A stretch of 64,000 nt of DNA from Aptenodytes patagonicus (Eukaryota; Chordata; Aves; Sphenisciformes; Spheniscidae): NCBI RefSeq assembly GCF_965638725.1, contig NC_134962.1, positions 1,805,501 to 1,869,500 of the forward strand, written 5' to 3'. Below the pieces are notes generated by a model. The model was not told the DNA's origin. It did no database searches and worked only from the letters and a program-made list of their open reading frames with translations. This document shows positions 17,217 through 27,798 of the stretch, one piece after another. Position numbers and translations under genes: made by a program. Within the stretch, counting starts at the first letter, position 1; every line of letters starts with the position of its first letter.

Positions 17217-20200
17217 GTACCGGGGGCGGTGGCGGCGGCGACCGGGGGGGAGCCGGGGGAGGGAGGGAGGGAGGGAGGGAGGGGGGGGGGGCGGTGACAG
17301 CTGACAGCGGCCCGCCCGAAACTTTCCCCGCCACTAAAATGGCGCCGCTCGGGGACAAACTTCGGGGGGGGGGGGGGCGGCGGCGGGGCGCGGGGGGGGG
17401 GGTGTCCCCCCCCCCCCCGCGCCCCGCCGCCGCCCCCCCCCCCCCCCCCCCGCCCCGGTCCCGGTAAATCCCAAGGGAGGGGGATCCGTCCCGGCGTTGC
17501 TGGTGGGTGAGAGCTGGGGAGATCCCGGCTGGATCCCCGGTGCGAACCAGGGGTTCGGCCAAGCTGGGAGGGGGGGGGGGGGAGGGAGGGATCCCGCTGG
17601 ATCCCGGGGTGGGGATCCACTCAGCGGGCTCTCCTTCCGTGGTCCCGGCTCGGCAGAGGCCTGGGGGATCTGCTCCGTGCTGGCGCCGGCGGACACTCCT
17701 CCCTTGGAGCAGCCCGCTCGGCTCCCTGAAGCGCTCGGGTGATCCCTGTTGGATCCCAGCCCTGGGGAATCTGCTCAGGGTCTGCCTGGGGAGGGATCCG
17801 CTCAGCCGGCCCGCGGGCGCTGCTGTCTCGGGGCAGCCCGCTCTGCTCCTGCCCCGCAGAGCTGGGGCGGGGGGGGGGGGGAATCCCTGCCGGATCCCGG
17901 CTCTGCCCCAGAGGATCTGCTCGGGATCTGCTGGAAAGGGATCTGCTGACTGCCAACACGTGGGCAGGCAGCACTGCTGTCCCGGAGCAGCCCAGTCTGG
18001 TTCTGCAGAGCTTAGGGGGATCCCTGCAGGATCCCAGCCCGGCTCGGGGGGGATCTGCTTGTGATCTGGCTGGAGAGGGATCTGCTCAGTGCTGCCACGC
18101 AGCCAGAGGACGGTGATCTCCTGGAGCAGACTCCCCACTCTGCGGAGCTCCAGGGGGATCCATGCTGGATCCCAGCCCTTTGGGATCTTCCAGGAATCTG
18201 CCTGGGGAGGGATCCACTTGGTGCTGACAGTCAGCCAATGGACGCAGCTGTCTTGAAGCAGCCCTGAGGAGCACACCGAGTCGGCTCCTTCCTTTGCAGG
18301 GCTCAGGGGAGATCCCTGCTGGATCTGAGCCCTGGGTGATCTGCCCAGGCACAGCTTGTAGAGGGATCCACCTGGTCGACAAACTTGACCAGCGAGTGCT
18401 GCTGACCTGGGTCAGCCCCACGGGAAGGGCTGCTCCCCACTTCTCGGGGGATCCCCACGGGGCCCCAGCCCAGTCCCAAGGAGATCATCTGGGATCCGCC
18501 TGGAGTGGGATCCACTTGGTGCCAGTGCTCAGTCAGTGGGTGCTGCTGTCTCCAGTTGGCACGGCAGGGCCAAGCCTGCTCCCTGCTCTGCAGAGCTCTG
18601 TGGGGATCCCTGCTGGATCCCGGGTGATCTGCTCAGAGCGGGATCCGCTCGGTGCTGTCATGTGGCACGTGGGTGCCGCCTTGGGGCCACCCTGCAGGAG
18701 GGTGTCAGGACTTCTTCTGGCTCTGCGGAGATCCCTTCTGGATCCCCACTGTGGCCCTGGGGATCTGCCTGGGGAGGGATCCGCTGGCAGCTGACGCTCA
18801 GCCGGCGGGTGACGGCACTGGGAGCAGCCTCGCGGAGGATGCTCTCTGTGCCTCTGCAGAGCGCCAGGGAAATCCCGGCTGGATCCCAGCTGCGACCTGG
18901 TGGGATCCACCTGGGATCTACCCCAGAGGGACCCGCCGAGTGGCCGGCAGGGTCCCGCCGCAGCCCTGCCTGCAGGCGCTGATCCAGCTCCCCTGCGCCG
19001 CCTCCCCTCCCCAGGGAGGTCGAGGGGATCCCCGCGGGACCCGGTGCTCGGGGGATCCCCCGCTGACGACCGCCGTCTCTCCCGCAGGCTCCTCTCCCCT
19101 GCGGCGGCCGGGGGCTGCCGGCGGGAGCCGAGGGCTGGCTGCCACGCCTGGGGGAGACGCTGCCGCGCCGGGAGCCGGCCAGCCGGGAAGCGATGCTGCG
19201 GGTGCTGGACGCCGGGCTGGAGCGATGCCTGGCGCTGCATTCGGCGTACATCCCCGTGCCCCGGCACAGGTAGGACCACGACGGCGGCGGAAAGGGCAAC
19301 GGTGACGGCGACCAGCCTGCCGAAACCTCCTGCCAGCACCGGCTTCACCGCGGGAAGCCGGGATTTTTTTCCGCCGGCTGCAAGAGGAGGACTTTGGCCA
19401 CTCGTCCGCAGCGTCGGGGTCTCCGACTGTGACGGGCCGTCCCGTGTACGGCAGCACCGAGGGCTCTGCCCGGCCGTGGCCCCGGCGGGTGATGAAGCAA
19501 GGCCCCGTACACGAGCCCTCGAGCAGTCGTGGTGCTCGAGCAAAGCCTCGCCGGCACTGAGCACCGCGACCGCTCGAGGGCTCGGAGAGCATCGCCGCTC
19601 TCCAGCGCCGTATTTATCCGTCCCCGCGGCATGAGAGGTTTGCAAAATGGCTTCTGTTGCTCCTGACCTCTCGCTTTTTTTTGTTTAATTTTTTTTTTAG
19701 GAGTTTGGTTTGGTTTTGTTGGGTTTTTTTGGGTTTTTTTTTTTCCACTTCAGGAAGTTGTTTGGCCCCAGCTGAGCAAACCCCGTGTTTCTCGGCACTC
19801 ACGGCAGGATGCAGGTGCCGGTACCCTCCGGCGCGGCGCTGCCCGCGGACGCGTAGGGTTCCCCCCCCCCCCCGGAGTGGTAAACAGCGGCGTTTTGGCT
19901 GGCTGCCTGTACTGCTGCCTGCTCCGCTGCCTGCACTGCTGCCCAGCGGGGTTTCAAGTCCGGCTGCTGGGATGACGCCTGGGGTCAGCCCGGCATCGCA
20001 GGGTGCTGCAAGGGGACGGGGCACCCATGGGTGCCTTTGCACGTGGTGATGCCCCCAGCACGGTGTGGCCACCGTGACCCTGCGCCACCCATGTCTCCCA
20101 ACCACAAGCCACCCCTGGGGTGGGTGCAGACCTGATCACCAGGGGTAGGGGGTCCCGGCACCTCGGTGGGTGATGGAGAGGGATGAAGGGTCCCAGGGGG

Positions 20201-21850
20201 GCCTCGTCCTTCCTCACTGCAGCCGCCCCCCCCCCCCCCCCCCCCCCCCCCCCTTTGCTCTCGCTGGCAGGAAGCTCTCGGGCAAGGCGGGCATCGACGA
20301 GGTGATGGCGGCCACGGTGCTCACCAGCCTCTCCACCAGCCCGCTGGTGCTCGGTCACCCGCCGGCCACCCCCGCCCCAGGTAAGAGCGTGCCCCTGTCC
20401 CTCCCCCCATCCCTGGACACGTGTCCCATGGCAGGCCCTGACCTTCCTCCTCCTCCTCCTCCTCGCCAGAGCCTGGCGGCGAGGTCTGGAAGGAGGCGCC
20501 CGCCATGTCCTCCAGCTGCAGCAGCAGCAGCAACACCAGCGGGGACTGGAGCTGGGACCCCCCCAGCGACCGCTCCACCCCCTCCACCCCGTCGCCCCCG
20601 CTCTCCAGCCACGTCCCCAGCACCTTCCTGCCTGCCCCGCTGCCGGACGAGGGCCCCGACGAGCCCGACGGCACCCACTTCGTCTTCGGAGAGCCCATTC
20701 CGCGGAAGAGGAAGGTGGGATGAAGTTGGGGATGAGGTTGGGCATGGGGATAGTGAGGAGGAGGATGAGGTTAGGGATGGGGATGACGGTGGGGACGAGG
20801 TTGGGGACGACAATGAGGATGATGTTGGGGATGGGGCTAACGCTGGGGACGACAGCGGGGTTGGAGATGAGGTTGGGGATGGGGATGATGTTGGGGACGG
20901 GGATGGGGCTGCCGGCCTGACGCCTCTCTCCTGCAGAACTCCACCAAGGTGATGTTCAAGTGCTTGTGGAAGAGCTGCGGCAAAGTCCTCAGCAGCTCCT
21001 CAGGGATGCAGAAGCACATCCGAACCGTGCACCTTGGGTAAGCGCGTGGGGTCCTCCCTGGACACCCCCAGACCCTCCCGGTGCCCCCTGCGGGGTCCTG
21101 CCGTGGGGGGAAGAGAGCCGCCCCAGCCAGACCCCGCTCTCCCCGCAGCCGGAAAGCTGACCTCGAGCAGAGTGACGGCGAGGAGGACTTCTACTACACG
21201 GAGCTGGACGTGGACGTGGACTCGCTGACGGACGGGCTCTCCAGCCTGACACCCGTCTCGCCCACCTCCTCGGTGCCACCCGCCTTCCCCGGCCCCGAGG
21301 CGCAGGGTCCGGCGCCGCCGGCGCTGCCGATCCCCGACCTGGCGCTGGCCTCCCCTCGCAGCCCCCCGGCCCCCCCTGGCCTCTGCCACGTCCACACCGA
21401 CCACGCGTACCAGGTGAGGGGGGGGGACGGGGATGGAGGGGCTGCCGCCGCCGCGCTCACCGCATCACCATCACCCTCCGGCCCCCCCCCCCCCCCCCCC
21501 AGCCGCTCGGTGCCGGCATTACAGCCGAGCTCTGACATGGGGCCGTGTCCTCTCTCGGCAGGGCTGCCCGGCCCCCCCGCGCCCGTCGGTGCCCCCAGCT
21601 GCGCCCGCCCCGCCGCCGCCCAAGCCACCCGCCGTCCCCAGGTGAGCCATCACCGTCCGCGCCCCTGCCCCCTCCCCTCGTGTCTGTGTTCCCCCCCACC
21701 CCCCCGCCCCCCGTGACGTGTCCCCCCTCTGCCCTCAGGAGGCCGCGGGGGGAGGCCAAGAAGTGCCGCAAGGTGTACGGCATGGAGAACCGGGAGATGT
21801 GGTGCACGGCGTGCCGCTGGAAGAAGGCCTGCCAGCGCTTCCTCGACTGA
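17082..21850 (+). CDS. SLC2A4RG: SLC2A4RG, SLC2A4 (GLUT4) regulator, complete, eight coding exons
   Basis: Exons 17082-17216, 19088-19269, 20271-20380, 20470-20714, 20937-21037, 21149-21413, 21562-21641 and 21739-21850 join in phase to 409 residues (human protein about 387). Order of parts: a low-complexity Arg/Pro/Gly N-terminus; a segment ending LHSAYIPVP; a conserved [20 protein letters not shown] block; a serine-rich region with [10 protein letters not shown], a likely nuclear signal; one C2H2 finger ([20 protein letters not shown]...H); the acidic [19 protein letters not shown] and [15 protein letters not shown] block; and a C-terminal C-clamp-like motif (CRKVYGM...[14 protein letters not shown]). 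The family (with ZNF395 and ZNF704) binds GC-rich promoter elements; human SLC2A4RG/GEF acts with MEF2 on the GLUT4 promoter. The start is the first ATG after the CpG promoter, but the frame stays open upstream, so a longer N-terminus cannot be excluded. Confidence 0.93.
17364..17451. repeat. Near-perfect G/C inverted repeat (hairpin)
   Basis: The left arm is G14-C-GG-C-GG-C-GGGG-C-G-C-G11 (17364-17402), the loop is TGT, and the right arm from 17406 is its exact reverse complement with slightly longer C runs. The arms are about 39 bp. Either a real hairpin/quadruplex-prone locus or a fold-back read error in the assembly. Confidence 0.9.
17500..18960 (+). repeat. ~140-bp degenerate minisatellite in SLC2A4RG intron 1
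   Basis: The motif GATCCCTGCTGGATCCCAGC recurs with the second GGATCC near 17750, 17890, 18028, 18165, 18317, 18615, 18738 and 18880, i.e. spacings of about 123-155 bp. Each unit also carries GGGGATCTGCTC, TGCCTGGGGAGGGATCC, a CAGTGCTG...CAGCC stretch and a CTCTGCAGAGCT segment. About 10 units; divergence between neighbours is high. Confidence 0.85.
19088..19269 (+). CDS. SLC2A4RG: SLC2A4RG coding exon 2
   Basis: Acceptor gtctctcccgcag, donor AG|gtagga. It reads [20 protein letters not shown] and leads straight into exon 3 through a split Arg codon; the end matches the family block HIPVP. Confidence 0.85.
19270..20270 (+). other. SLC2A4RG intron 2
   Basis: No exon seen. It contains T-rich tracts (19675-19745), a C run at 19861-19874 and the 28-C run ending 17 nt before the exon 3 acceptor. 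Confidence 0.7.
20226..20253 (+). repeat. 28-C homopolymer at the exon 3 acceptor
   Basis: An unbroken C tract placed where the polypyrimidine tract of the acceptor should be. Length is probably polymorphic and hard to sequence accurately. Confidence 0.9.
20271..20380 (+). CDS. SLC2A4RG: SLC2A4RG coding exon 3
   Basis: Encodes [20 protein letters not shown] followed by PLVLG, the most conserved N-terminal block of the family. The acceptor follows an uninterrupted 28-C run (20226-20253). Confidence 0.92.
20470..20714 (+). CDS. SLC2A4RG: SLC2A4RG coding exon 4
   Basis: 245 nt; [10 protein letters not shown], a serine tract, DWSWDPPSD and [10 protein letters not shown]. Donor AAG|gtggga. Confidence 0.92.
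20715..20930 (+). repeat. Purine-rich GATGAGGTTGGGGA-type repeat, SLC2A4RG intron 4
   Basis: Degenerate tandem units of GGGGATGA, GATGAGGTT and GACGAGG fill almost the entire 222-nt intron, from the exon 4 donor to about 10 nt before the exon 5 pyrimidine tract. The G runs every 6-9 nt make it quadruplex-prone in RNA. Confidence 0.85.
20937..21037 (+). CDS. SLC2A4RG: SLC2A4RG coding exon 5: C2H2 zinc finger
   Basis: 101 nt. The finger has C-x4-C (CLWKSC) and H-x4-H (HIRTVH) ligands; it ends HLG with the Gly codon split. Confidence 0.94.
21149..21413 (+). CDS. SLC2A4RG: SLC2A4RG coding exon 6
   Basis: 265 nt; [20 protein letters not shown], then [17 protein letters not shown] and a proline-rich tail ending HAYQ. 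Donor CAG|gtgagg. Confidence 0.94.
21562..21641 (+). CDS. SLC2A4RG: SLC2A4RG coding exon 7
   Basis: 80 nt; [20 protein letters not shown] and on to KPPAVP, linking in phase to exon 8. Acceptor tctctcggcag, donor AG|gtgagc. Confidence 0.88.
21739..21850 (+). CDS. SLC2A4RG: SLC2A4RG coding exon 8: C-clamp-like end
   Basis: [15 protein letters not shown], then a [14 protein letters not shown] core and LD-stop. Four cysteines (C, then C-x2-C, then C) with basic residues form the C-clamp DNA-binding pattern seen in the ZNF395 group and in TCF proteins. Confidence 0.95.
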
Positions 21851-22565
21851 CGCTGGTGCCGCCGGTGCTGCCGCGGCGGCGCTCCCTCCTTCTTGCACAT
21901 TTTGCACTTGAGGTGCCTTCGCGCCCCGCCTGCCGCCCCGGGGCCCCCCCGGACTCAGGGAACGGCCCCCCGAAAGCTTTATGCACACAGCACCCCCCGC
22001 CACGGAGCTCATGTCCCCCCCCCCCTATTTTTCCTTTGAAAATAAGCTAAATCTGCCCCCCCCCCACCCCCCCACCCCCCCCCCCCCCCGGCCTTGCCAG
22101 CACCGCGGCGGGGGCTGGCGGGGGGCAGCCGGCTGCTCCGGGTCCCCCTCCCCATGCCGGGTTGGGGACCCCCCCCCCAGGGCCAGGGGCTGCCTATTGC
22201 TCAAATAAGCTGTGCCTGCGGCCGGCGGGGGCTCGGAAAAGGGGGTGTCCGTTCCTGCCCCCCCACCTGCTCTCGGGGGCGGGGGGGGGCCCCAGTGGCC
22301 AGGGCAGAGGTGGGCGCCTGCCCCCCCCCCCCCCAACCCCCCCCGAGGGGGTTTTTACTCTTTGTATCATCGTTTCTCTCTATTTTTTGTATTGGGGGAG
22401 CAGCCGCTCCCGCCGGGGCGATGCTCCGGGAAGTGCCTGCAGGAACGCGCCCATTTGCACTAAGCCAAACTGCACAGGAAGATTTCTTTTTTTTTTTTTC
22501 CCCCCCCCCCTCCTTTTTTTCCTTCGTGTGTTTTTATTTTTTAAATAAAATATATGAAAATTCGT
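21851..22565 (+). other. SLC2A4RG: SLC2A4RG 3'UTR
   Basis: Runs from the stop to just after AATAAA at 22544-22549. It has many C runs (22018-22024, 22060-22090, 22320-22335) and one T run; no further coding. Confidence 0.75.
22544..22549 (+). terminator. SLC2A4RG polyadenylation signal AATAAA
   Basis: Canonical hexamer 0.7 kb after the stop, in an AT-rich island (TTTTTATTTTTTAAATAAAATATATG) within GC-rich surroundings. Confidence 0.75.
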
Positions 22566-22569
22566 ATTT

Positions 22570-22680
22570 TTAAATACTCCCTCCCAGGGCACGAGAGCGC
22601 ACTGGCCGCGGTGCTGCGGCAGCGTGATGCCTCCAGCCCCGGGGGGGGGTTTTAAGGGACTTTATTCCCTTCAAACCCCT

Positions 22681-22711
<31 letters not shown>

Positions 22712-23655
22712 TTTTCTCCCATCTCGTCCTGTCACTCGCCTGCCCGGGCAGCGGCTCAGGACTGGGTTTGGCCGGGCCACCCCTCCCCACGCAAGGATGG
22801 GTGGGATGGGGACGGGTGCGTGGCGCTGCCACCCCGCCTGGCCTCACCCCCCGGGGCTGTGCCAGGGCAGTTCCCCCCCCCCGCCCCGGCAGGAGGGGTC
22901 CCTTTGCATCAGGGACCCCCCTCGCCCGCCCCTTACGGGGGGTTCCCCTCGCAGGGGGTCAGACCGCTTCGGCCCCGTGGGCCGGGCCGGTGCTGCGCCA
23001 GGCTGGGCCCCCGCTTGTCCCCGACGCGGCGCCGACGGGGATTTGACGTGTCAGATCCAGAAGGAAAAAAAAAAATAAATAAATATTTGGATTTTTTTTT
23101 TTTTTTTTAAATCATTACTGTTCTTTACGTAGCTTTAAGACGGGCTCTGCGCTGCAGGGTGGGCAGCCCCGGGGCTGTCCCCCCCCCCCCGACATCCCGC
23201 ATCCCCTGGGGACGGCATCGCCCCGTGCGTCCTCCCAGGAGCTGTGCAAAAGGGATTATTTTAATTTCAAATAAAGCCCTAAAAATAAGGAAATTGCCAC
23301 CAACACTTCCACACCAGGGGAGGGGGGGACGGGGGACGGTGAGCCAAAGGCACCCATTTGGGGTGGGCATGGGAAAGGGAACGGCAAAGGCAGCATCGCC
23401 CCCAGGCTGGGGGCGAGCCGGGCTCCCCGCGGGGGGCGAGGGGGGATTTTGGGGAGCGGGGACCCCCCCGTGGCCCCGTCTCGGCTCCCAGGAGCAGGCG
23501 AGGGGGGGTGTGCGTGGCCCTGCAGCATCGCAGGGCTGCAGCTGGGTGGTGCCCACGGCCCCCGGACGGCACCGTCCTTCGCCCCATCCGTACGCACGCG
23601 ACGGGGAGGGAAAAAACCCAACATTAAAAAAAAAACCCCAAAAACCAAACCCAAG
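22570..23655. other. Space between convergent SLC2A4RG and ZBTB46 3' ends
   Basis: No gene is recognised. C-rich (34-C run near 22682-22710) and A/T runs. A second plus-strand AATAAA at 23270-23275 could serve a longer SLC2A4RG transcript. Confidence 0.55.
23270..23275 (+). terminator. Secondary plus-strand AATAAA
   Basis: Canonical hexamer in TTTCAAATAAAGCCC. Possible distal 3' end for SLC2A4RG; no transcript evidence. Confidence 0.25.
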
Positions 23656-23681
23656 ACAAAATTGTAGCAGCAATTTCCCAA

Positions 23682-23687
23682 TTTATT
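23682..23687 (-). terminator. ZBTB46: ZBTB46 distal polyadenylation signal
   Basis: On the minus strand AATAAATTGGG is followed by a strong GU/U-rich element (TTTTGTCTTGGGTTTGGGGTT). It is the last good signal before the SLC2A4RG 3' end and gives a roughly 5 kb 3'UTR. Confidence 0.6.
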
Positions 23688-25452
23688 GAAACTGATTGAT
23701 TTTTGCAAGTATGTCTAAGCTAAATCCCATCACAAAGTAATTATAGTCGAGAGGCACGCCTCTGGCATGCCCAGGCGGACGAGGAACCGGGAGATCAACT
23801 AGAAAATAAGGTCATATTTACCTGAACTACATTTACAGAAAATCAGTACAACACAGCCATGTTCTCCCACTGACTTCTGGTTACTGAAATCTCCTCGACC
23901 TCCCCAAAATATTAAACACATCTTCAATACAAACACAGGTTTATAATAATTAATATAAAGTCAGTATAATATAGAATATTCCCAGCAAAAAAAAAAAAAA
24001 AATCAACAATCTTCAAACGCTGTCCTTTTTTGTTTTTTGTTTAGCTTTATTTTTGTAGACAGGTTTAAAGCACGTTGAAAAATAAATATATATGAAAGCA
24101 TACACACAGCACTCTTACTATGCGGAACTGAAAAAAAAAAGGGCAGAAATTCAAAACACAATATAGAATCTAAAAAATAAAAAGAACCATTAAGTATGGC
24201 TTTCTTAGGAGTTGCACATGTCACAGAATGAGCTAAAATAAGATTATCTTTCATAATATTGCAAAAAATTCCAGTTTTTGCATTATTTTCATGGAGTTTC
24301 TTTCCTAAAGGGCGATGTGCAAAACGGGAAGCATCGAGGCGGGGGGTGGGGGGTGCCCGGGGGGGGCTCGGCCCCAGCGGGGACGGGGACTCCCTCGGGG
24401 GCACGAACCGAGCCCCCGTCCAGGTCATCGATCCCAAAAGACACACACCGAACGCCAAAGCAGCGCGGCTTTCGCTTCGGAGAAGCGGAGTATTTAAAGG
24501 CATGAGTCGGGAGAAGAAATAAAACGGGGCCTAATGCTAGAGCGGGTTTCCTTTCGTACAAAAAGAAAAGAAAAGGAAAAAAATCTTTCTTTTGTAGTCC
24601 AAAACACTGATTTTTCATTAAAAAAAAAAAAAGAAAAAAGGTCAGGCGCTTTTGCCAACCTTCGTCAGACACATCCCCCTCCCACCTCCGCGCAAAACCA
24701 CTCCAGCTGCCAGGCTTTAGGGCGACCTTAAAGTGTACAAACCCGGGTAATTCCTGGGTTTTAAATAAAACTCTTGGAAATAACGAGTGGAGAGGAAGCC
24801 GTGCAAGAACCTCCTTTGTCCTGGCTGCGTAAGGTGTTCTGCAGACGCACCAGCAGGCCGAGGCCCCCCTGGCGCGCCGCCCGCTGCATTCCTCGGGGAC
24901 CTTTCCTGGAGGGCAAGGGCAGGACGATGCCCTCCGCACCCCGTTCTGCGCGAGACGGTCGCAAAGCACGGCTTGAAACGCTCTTCGTGCTCCTGGCACA
25001 CTTTCGTATTTAAAAAAAAAAAAAAATAATAAAAATGAGGATGATAAATTCGGGGGGGGGGGGAACATTTACAAGTACGTATGAATACTTAAAAAAATTA
25101 GTTGCAAGTTATTGAGACCAAGTGTATCAATTTTTTACCTATAAGGGAGTTATTTTTTTTGAAACTAGATCTGTATATACACACACACACATATATACAT
25201 TTAGAAAAAATTAAAAAAAGGGAACCTCAGTGAAGTATACAAAGCCCTGAAGGGAAAATACAAAGACGAGACGCTGGAGGTTACTCGAGCTAGTGTTGGA
25301 TACGACAGGCAGAATGACTGGTTTTTCGTTTAGAACTCGACGAGCAGAGGTTTGCATAGGCAGCGGGTCCAAGATGCGCCTGGAGAGGAGCCCGAGAGGT
25401 CCGGTCAGCGTGGAGCAGCTGAGGAAGTTTTATAAAGTTTCAGCATTTAAAA

Positions 25453-25483
<31 letters not shown>

Positions 25484-27417
25484 CCCCAATTCCTTTTTTC
25501 GAACCCAAGCCTCACGAAGCGCCCGCCGGAGCACGGGAGTTTGAAGCCTAGTTCCTGCATTTCCAAATCGGCACACCTCCATCAAAACAAAGCACTTAAA
25601 ATATACAGCAGGTGTTAGAAGGATTTTATTTGGTATATATAGTGTGTGTTAGTAATATAGAAGCGTGTGCTAGATTATAGTTGTAAAAGTTAGCTTTTAC
25701 GTGGATTTTTCCATTTTTTTCCTCTCCTTTTTTTGATCTATTTTTTTGCATCCTCGGCTCAAAGAGCTTCAAAGCGGCACTACTAGGAAACACTTCTGAA
25801 AGCCACCCGGCTTACTGCCCACCCTTTAAAAAAAAAAAAGGGGGGGGGGAAGGAAAGAAAAAAAGTATAAAATATTTCCAAGGGAATTGCAAAGTAAAGC
25901 TAAGCACCCCGTAAATCCGATTACAAACCCCAGTCACCCAAGGGCGAGGGCAGGGAGGAGCGAGGAAGAGGAGGACTCGGGCCACCATCTCCTGCTCCTC
26001 CTCGGAAGGTGCAACGGCAGCTGCACACACCGGCATCGGAGCAGACGGGCGAGACGGAATGTCACAGAAGCCGCGGGGTTTTGACCGGTTTGGGTTTTAC
26101 AATTTTTTTTTAAATAGGTTTTTACATATAAAAAGCAAAGCTACGGATATGTTTTAAGTACTGTATGTATTTGTCTACGCGTAACAGGTGAGGCTGCAAG
26201 TTCAGGACCTCAGACACCCCCTACCCCCCCTCCATATTTACAGGATAAATGACAATAAATAGAGCCCGCACTCCGAGAGGCAAAAGTCAGGGTAACGAAA
26301 CGGCGACCTCGCTCCGGGACCCCCCCCACAACCGCTACGACTGCTGGAAAAAAGGTATACAAAAGGTCCAATCGTAAAATACTGGGTTTGTGTACGTCCT
26401 TTTAAATACGGTAGGAGGGCTTTACAAGAAGCTAAAATGCAAAATTACATTTTTACAGTTCAGTAAGAATGTTTCTGCATGACCCTACCGCTCTGTTCTT
26501 GAAGTATTTAAAGAGGGTTATCCATTCTCACTAGCTAAAAGCAACAAGTCCCGCTTAACTCCTTCAATCCCAAGGCTCAGCAGCGGCAGAGGCGGCGCTC
26601 GCGTGGCCTCACGGAGCCAAACAGGGGATTTGAGGAAAGACCCATGTTTCCGAATCACTGACGTGCACTAAAACCGACAGGCCAGGAGCCGCCGGGGGCT
26701 CCCAGCGAAGGCGATCGTCGGCGTCAACCGGGATGATGCACGCAGAGAGAAGGCGGCGAACGTCTGCAAGGAACTGAGGAGCAGAGAAGGGGATCGAACG
26801 CCATAAACCCAGGACGCGACTTAAATCGGGGAACGAATAAAGAACCGGCTACTGCAGGTGCCAGGATCAAGGCTCCCACCGCGCTCCACCAAATCCTGGT
26901 GCCGAGTGGCTTAAATCCTTCAAGATTATTTGCTTTACTGGGGTTTATTGTACAAAATACTTTTTATTTCCTTTACTGGGTGGAACCACGCTTTCCGTTA
27001 AGGACCACCAGACCTGCAAGAACGCCCTCCACCCCGCGGGGATCGCCTGTCCCACCACGGGAGGAAAATAGCACCTTTAGTCATTTGGCTTTCTGGTAAC
27101 AGGTTGTCTTTTGTGCCAGGTTTCAAGATACCATCGTCACAGACGTCGTATAAAATTGCTCCACGGCAAGGAAAGAGTGAGGTCTTCAGCTTTTTTTTTT
27201 TTTTTTTTATTTAAAAAAAAGCACCAGAAGCAAAGAGGTGAAGGGTAAAACAAGCTGCTTCTCAGGAGCAAGACACTTCCAACGCACTTTGTTGCTTTTG
27301 TCAGTTAGGTGTAGCTGGAAGAAGGCAACAGTGGCCGATATGAACAAGGGGAATCCAGCTACCTGGAGCAGCCCCTCAGAGCCCCTTAGGAGACGCTGGG
27401 AGAGAAACCTGGTTCTT

Positions 27418-27452
<35 letters not shown>

Positions 27453-27770
27453 TTTATTTGAAAATTTACATGGAACCAGTGCAGCTAAAACTGAAGGTTT
27501 TCGTCATGAATTAAGTAGGCGTTATGCCTACCGACGATGAATGAAGTTTTTTAGCTCGGCAAGGCAGAACAACGTACCCAGGTGAAATCCTGGCCCCACC
27601 AAAGTCTACGGGACGGGAGCAGCAAGATTTCCACCCAGCTGGGATGTCCTCACCTTGGCTCCTCGCGTTTCCCAGTTCATCCTGCACTTTGCTAAATGCC
27701 TCGTTTTTGCTACGGTTTGCATATATTTACGAAAAAGGCAGCTGAGCAAAGGGAGAAAAGTGAAGATATA

Positions 27771-27798
27771 TGTAGAGAAGAACGACAGGTAGAGAATT
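27771..27798. repeat. 28-bp exact repeat, copy A
   Basis: TGTAGAGAAGAACGACAGGT followed by AGAGAATT; identical to 29164-29191. Lies in the ZBTB46 3'UTR. Confidence 0.85.

Larger units (their letters stand above)
17217..19087 (+). other. SLC2A4RG intron 1
   Basis: No additional exon is recognised. It is filled by G/C tracts (17258-17293, 17364-17451) and by the minisatellite at 17500-18960. A 565-residue minus-strand open frame across it is a repeat artefact. Confidence 0.7.

Noticed and set aside
16579-18276. 565-codon minus-strand open frame, and similar long frames on both strands of SLC2A4RG intron 1
   Set aside because: It runs across promoter, exon 1 antisense and the minisatellite. 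The product is Pro/Gly/Arg low complexity with no domain; open length follows from GC content and repeats.
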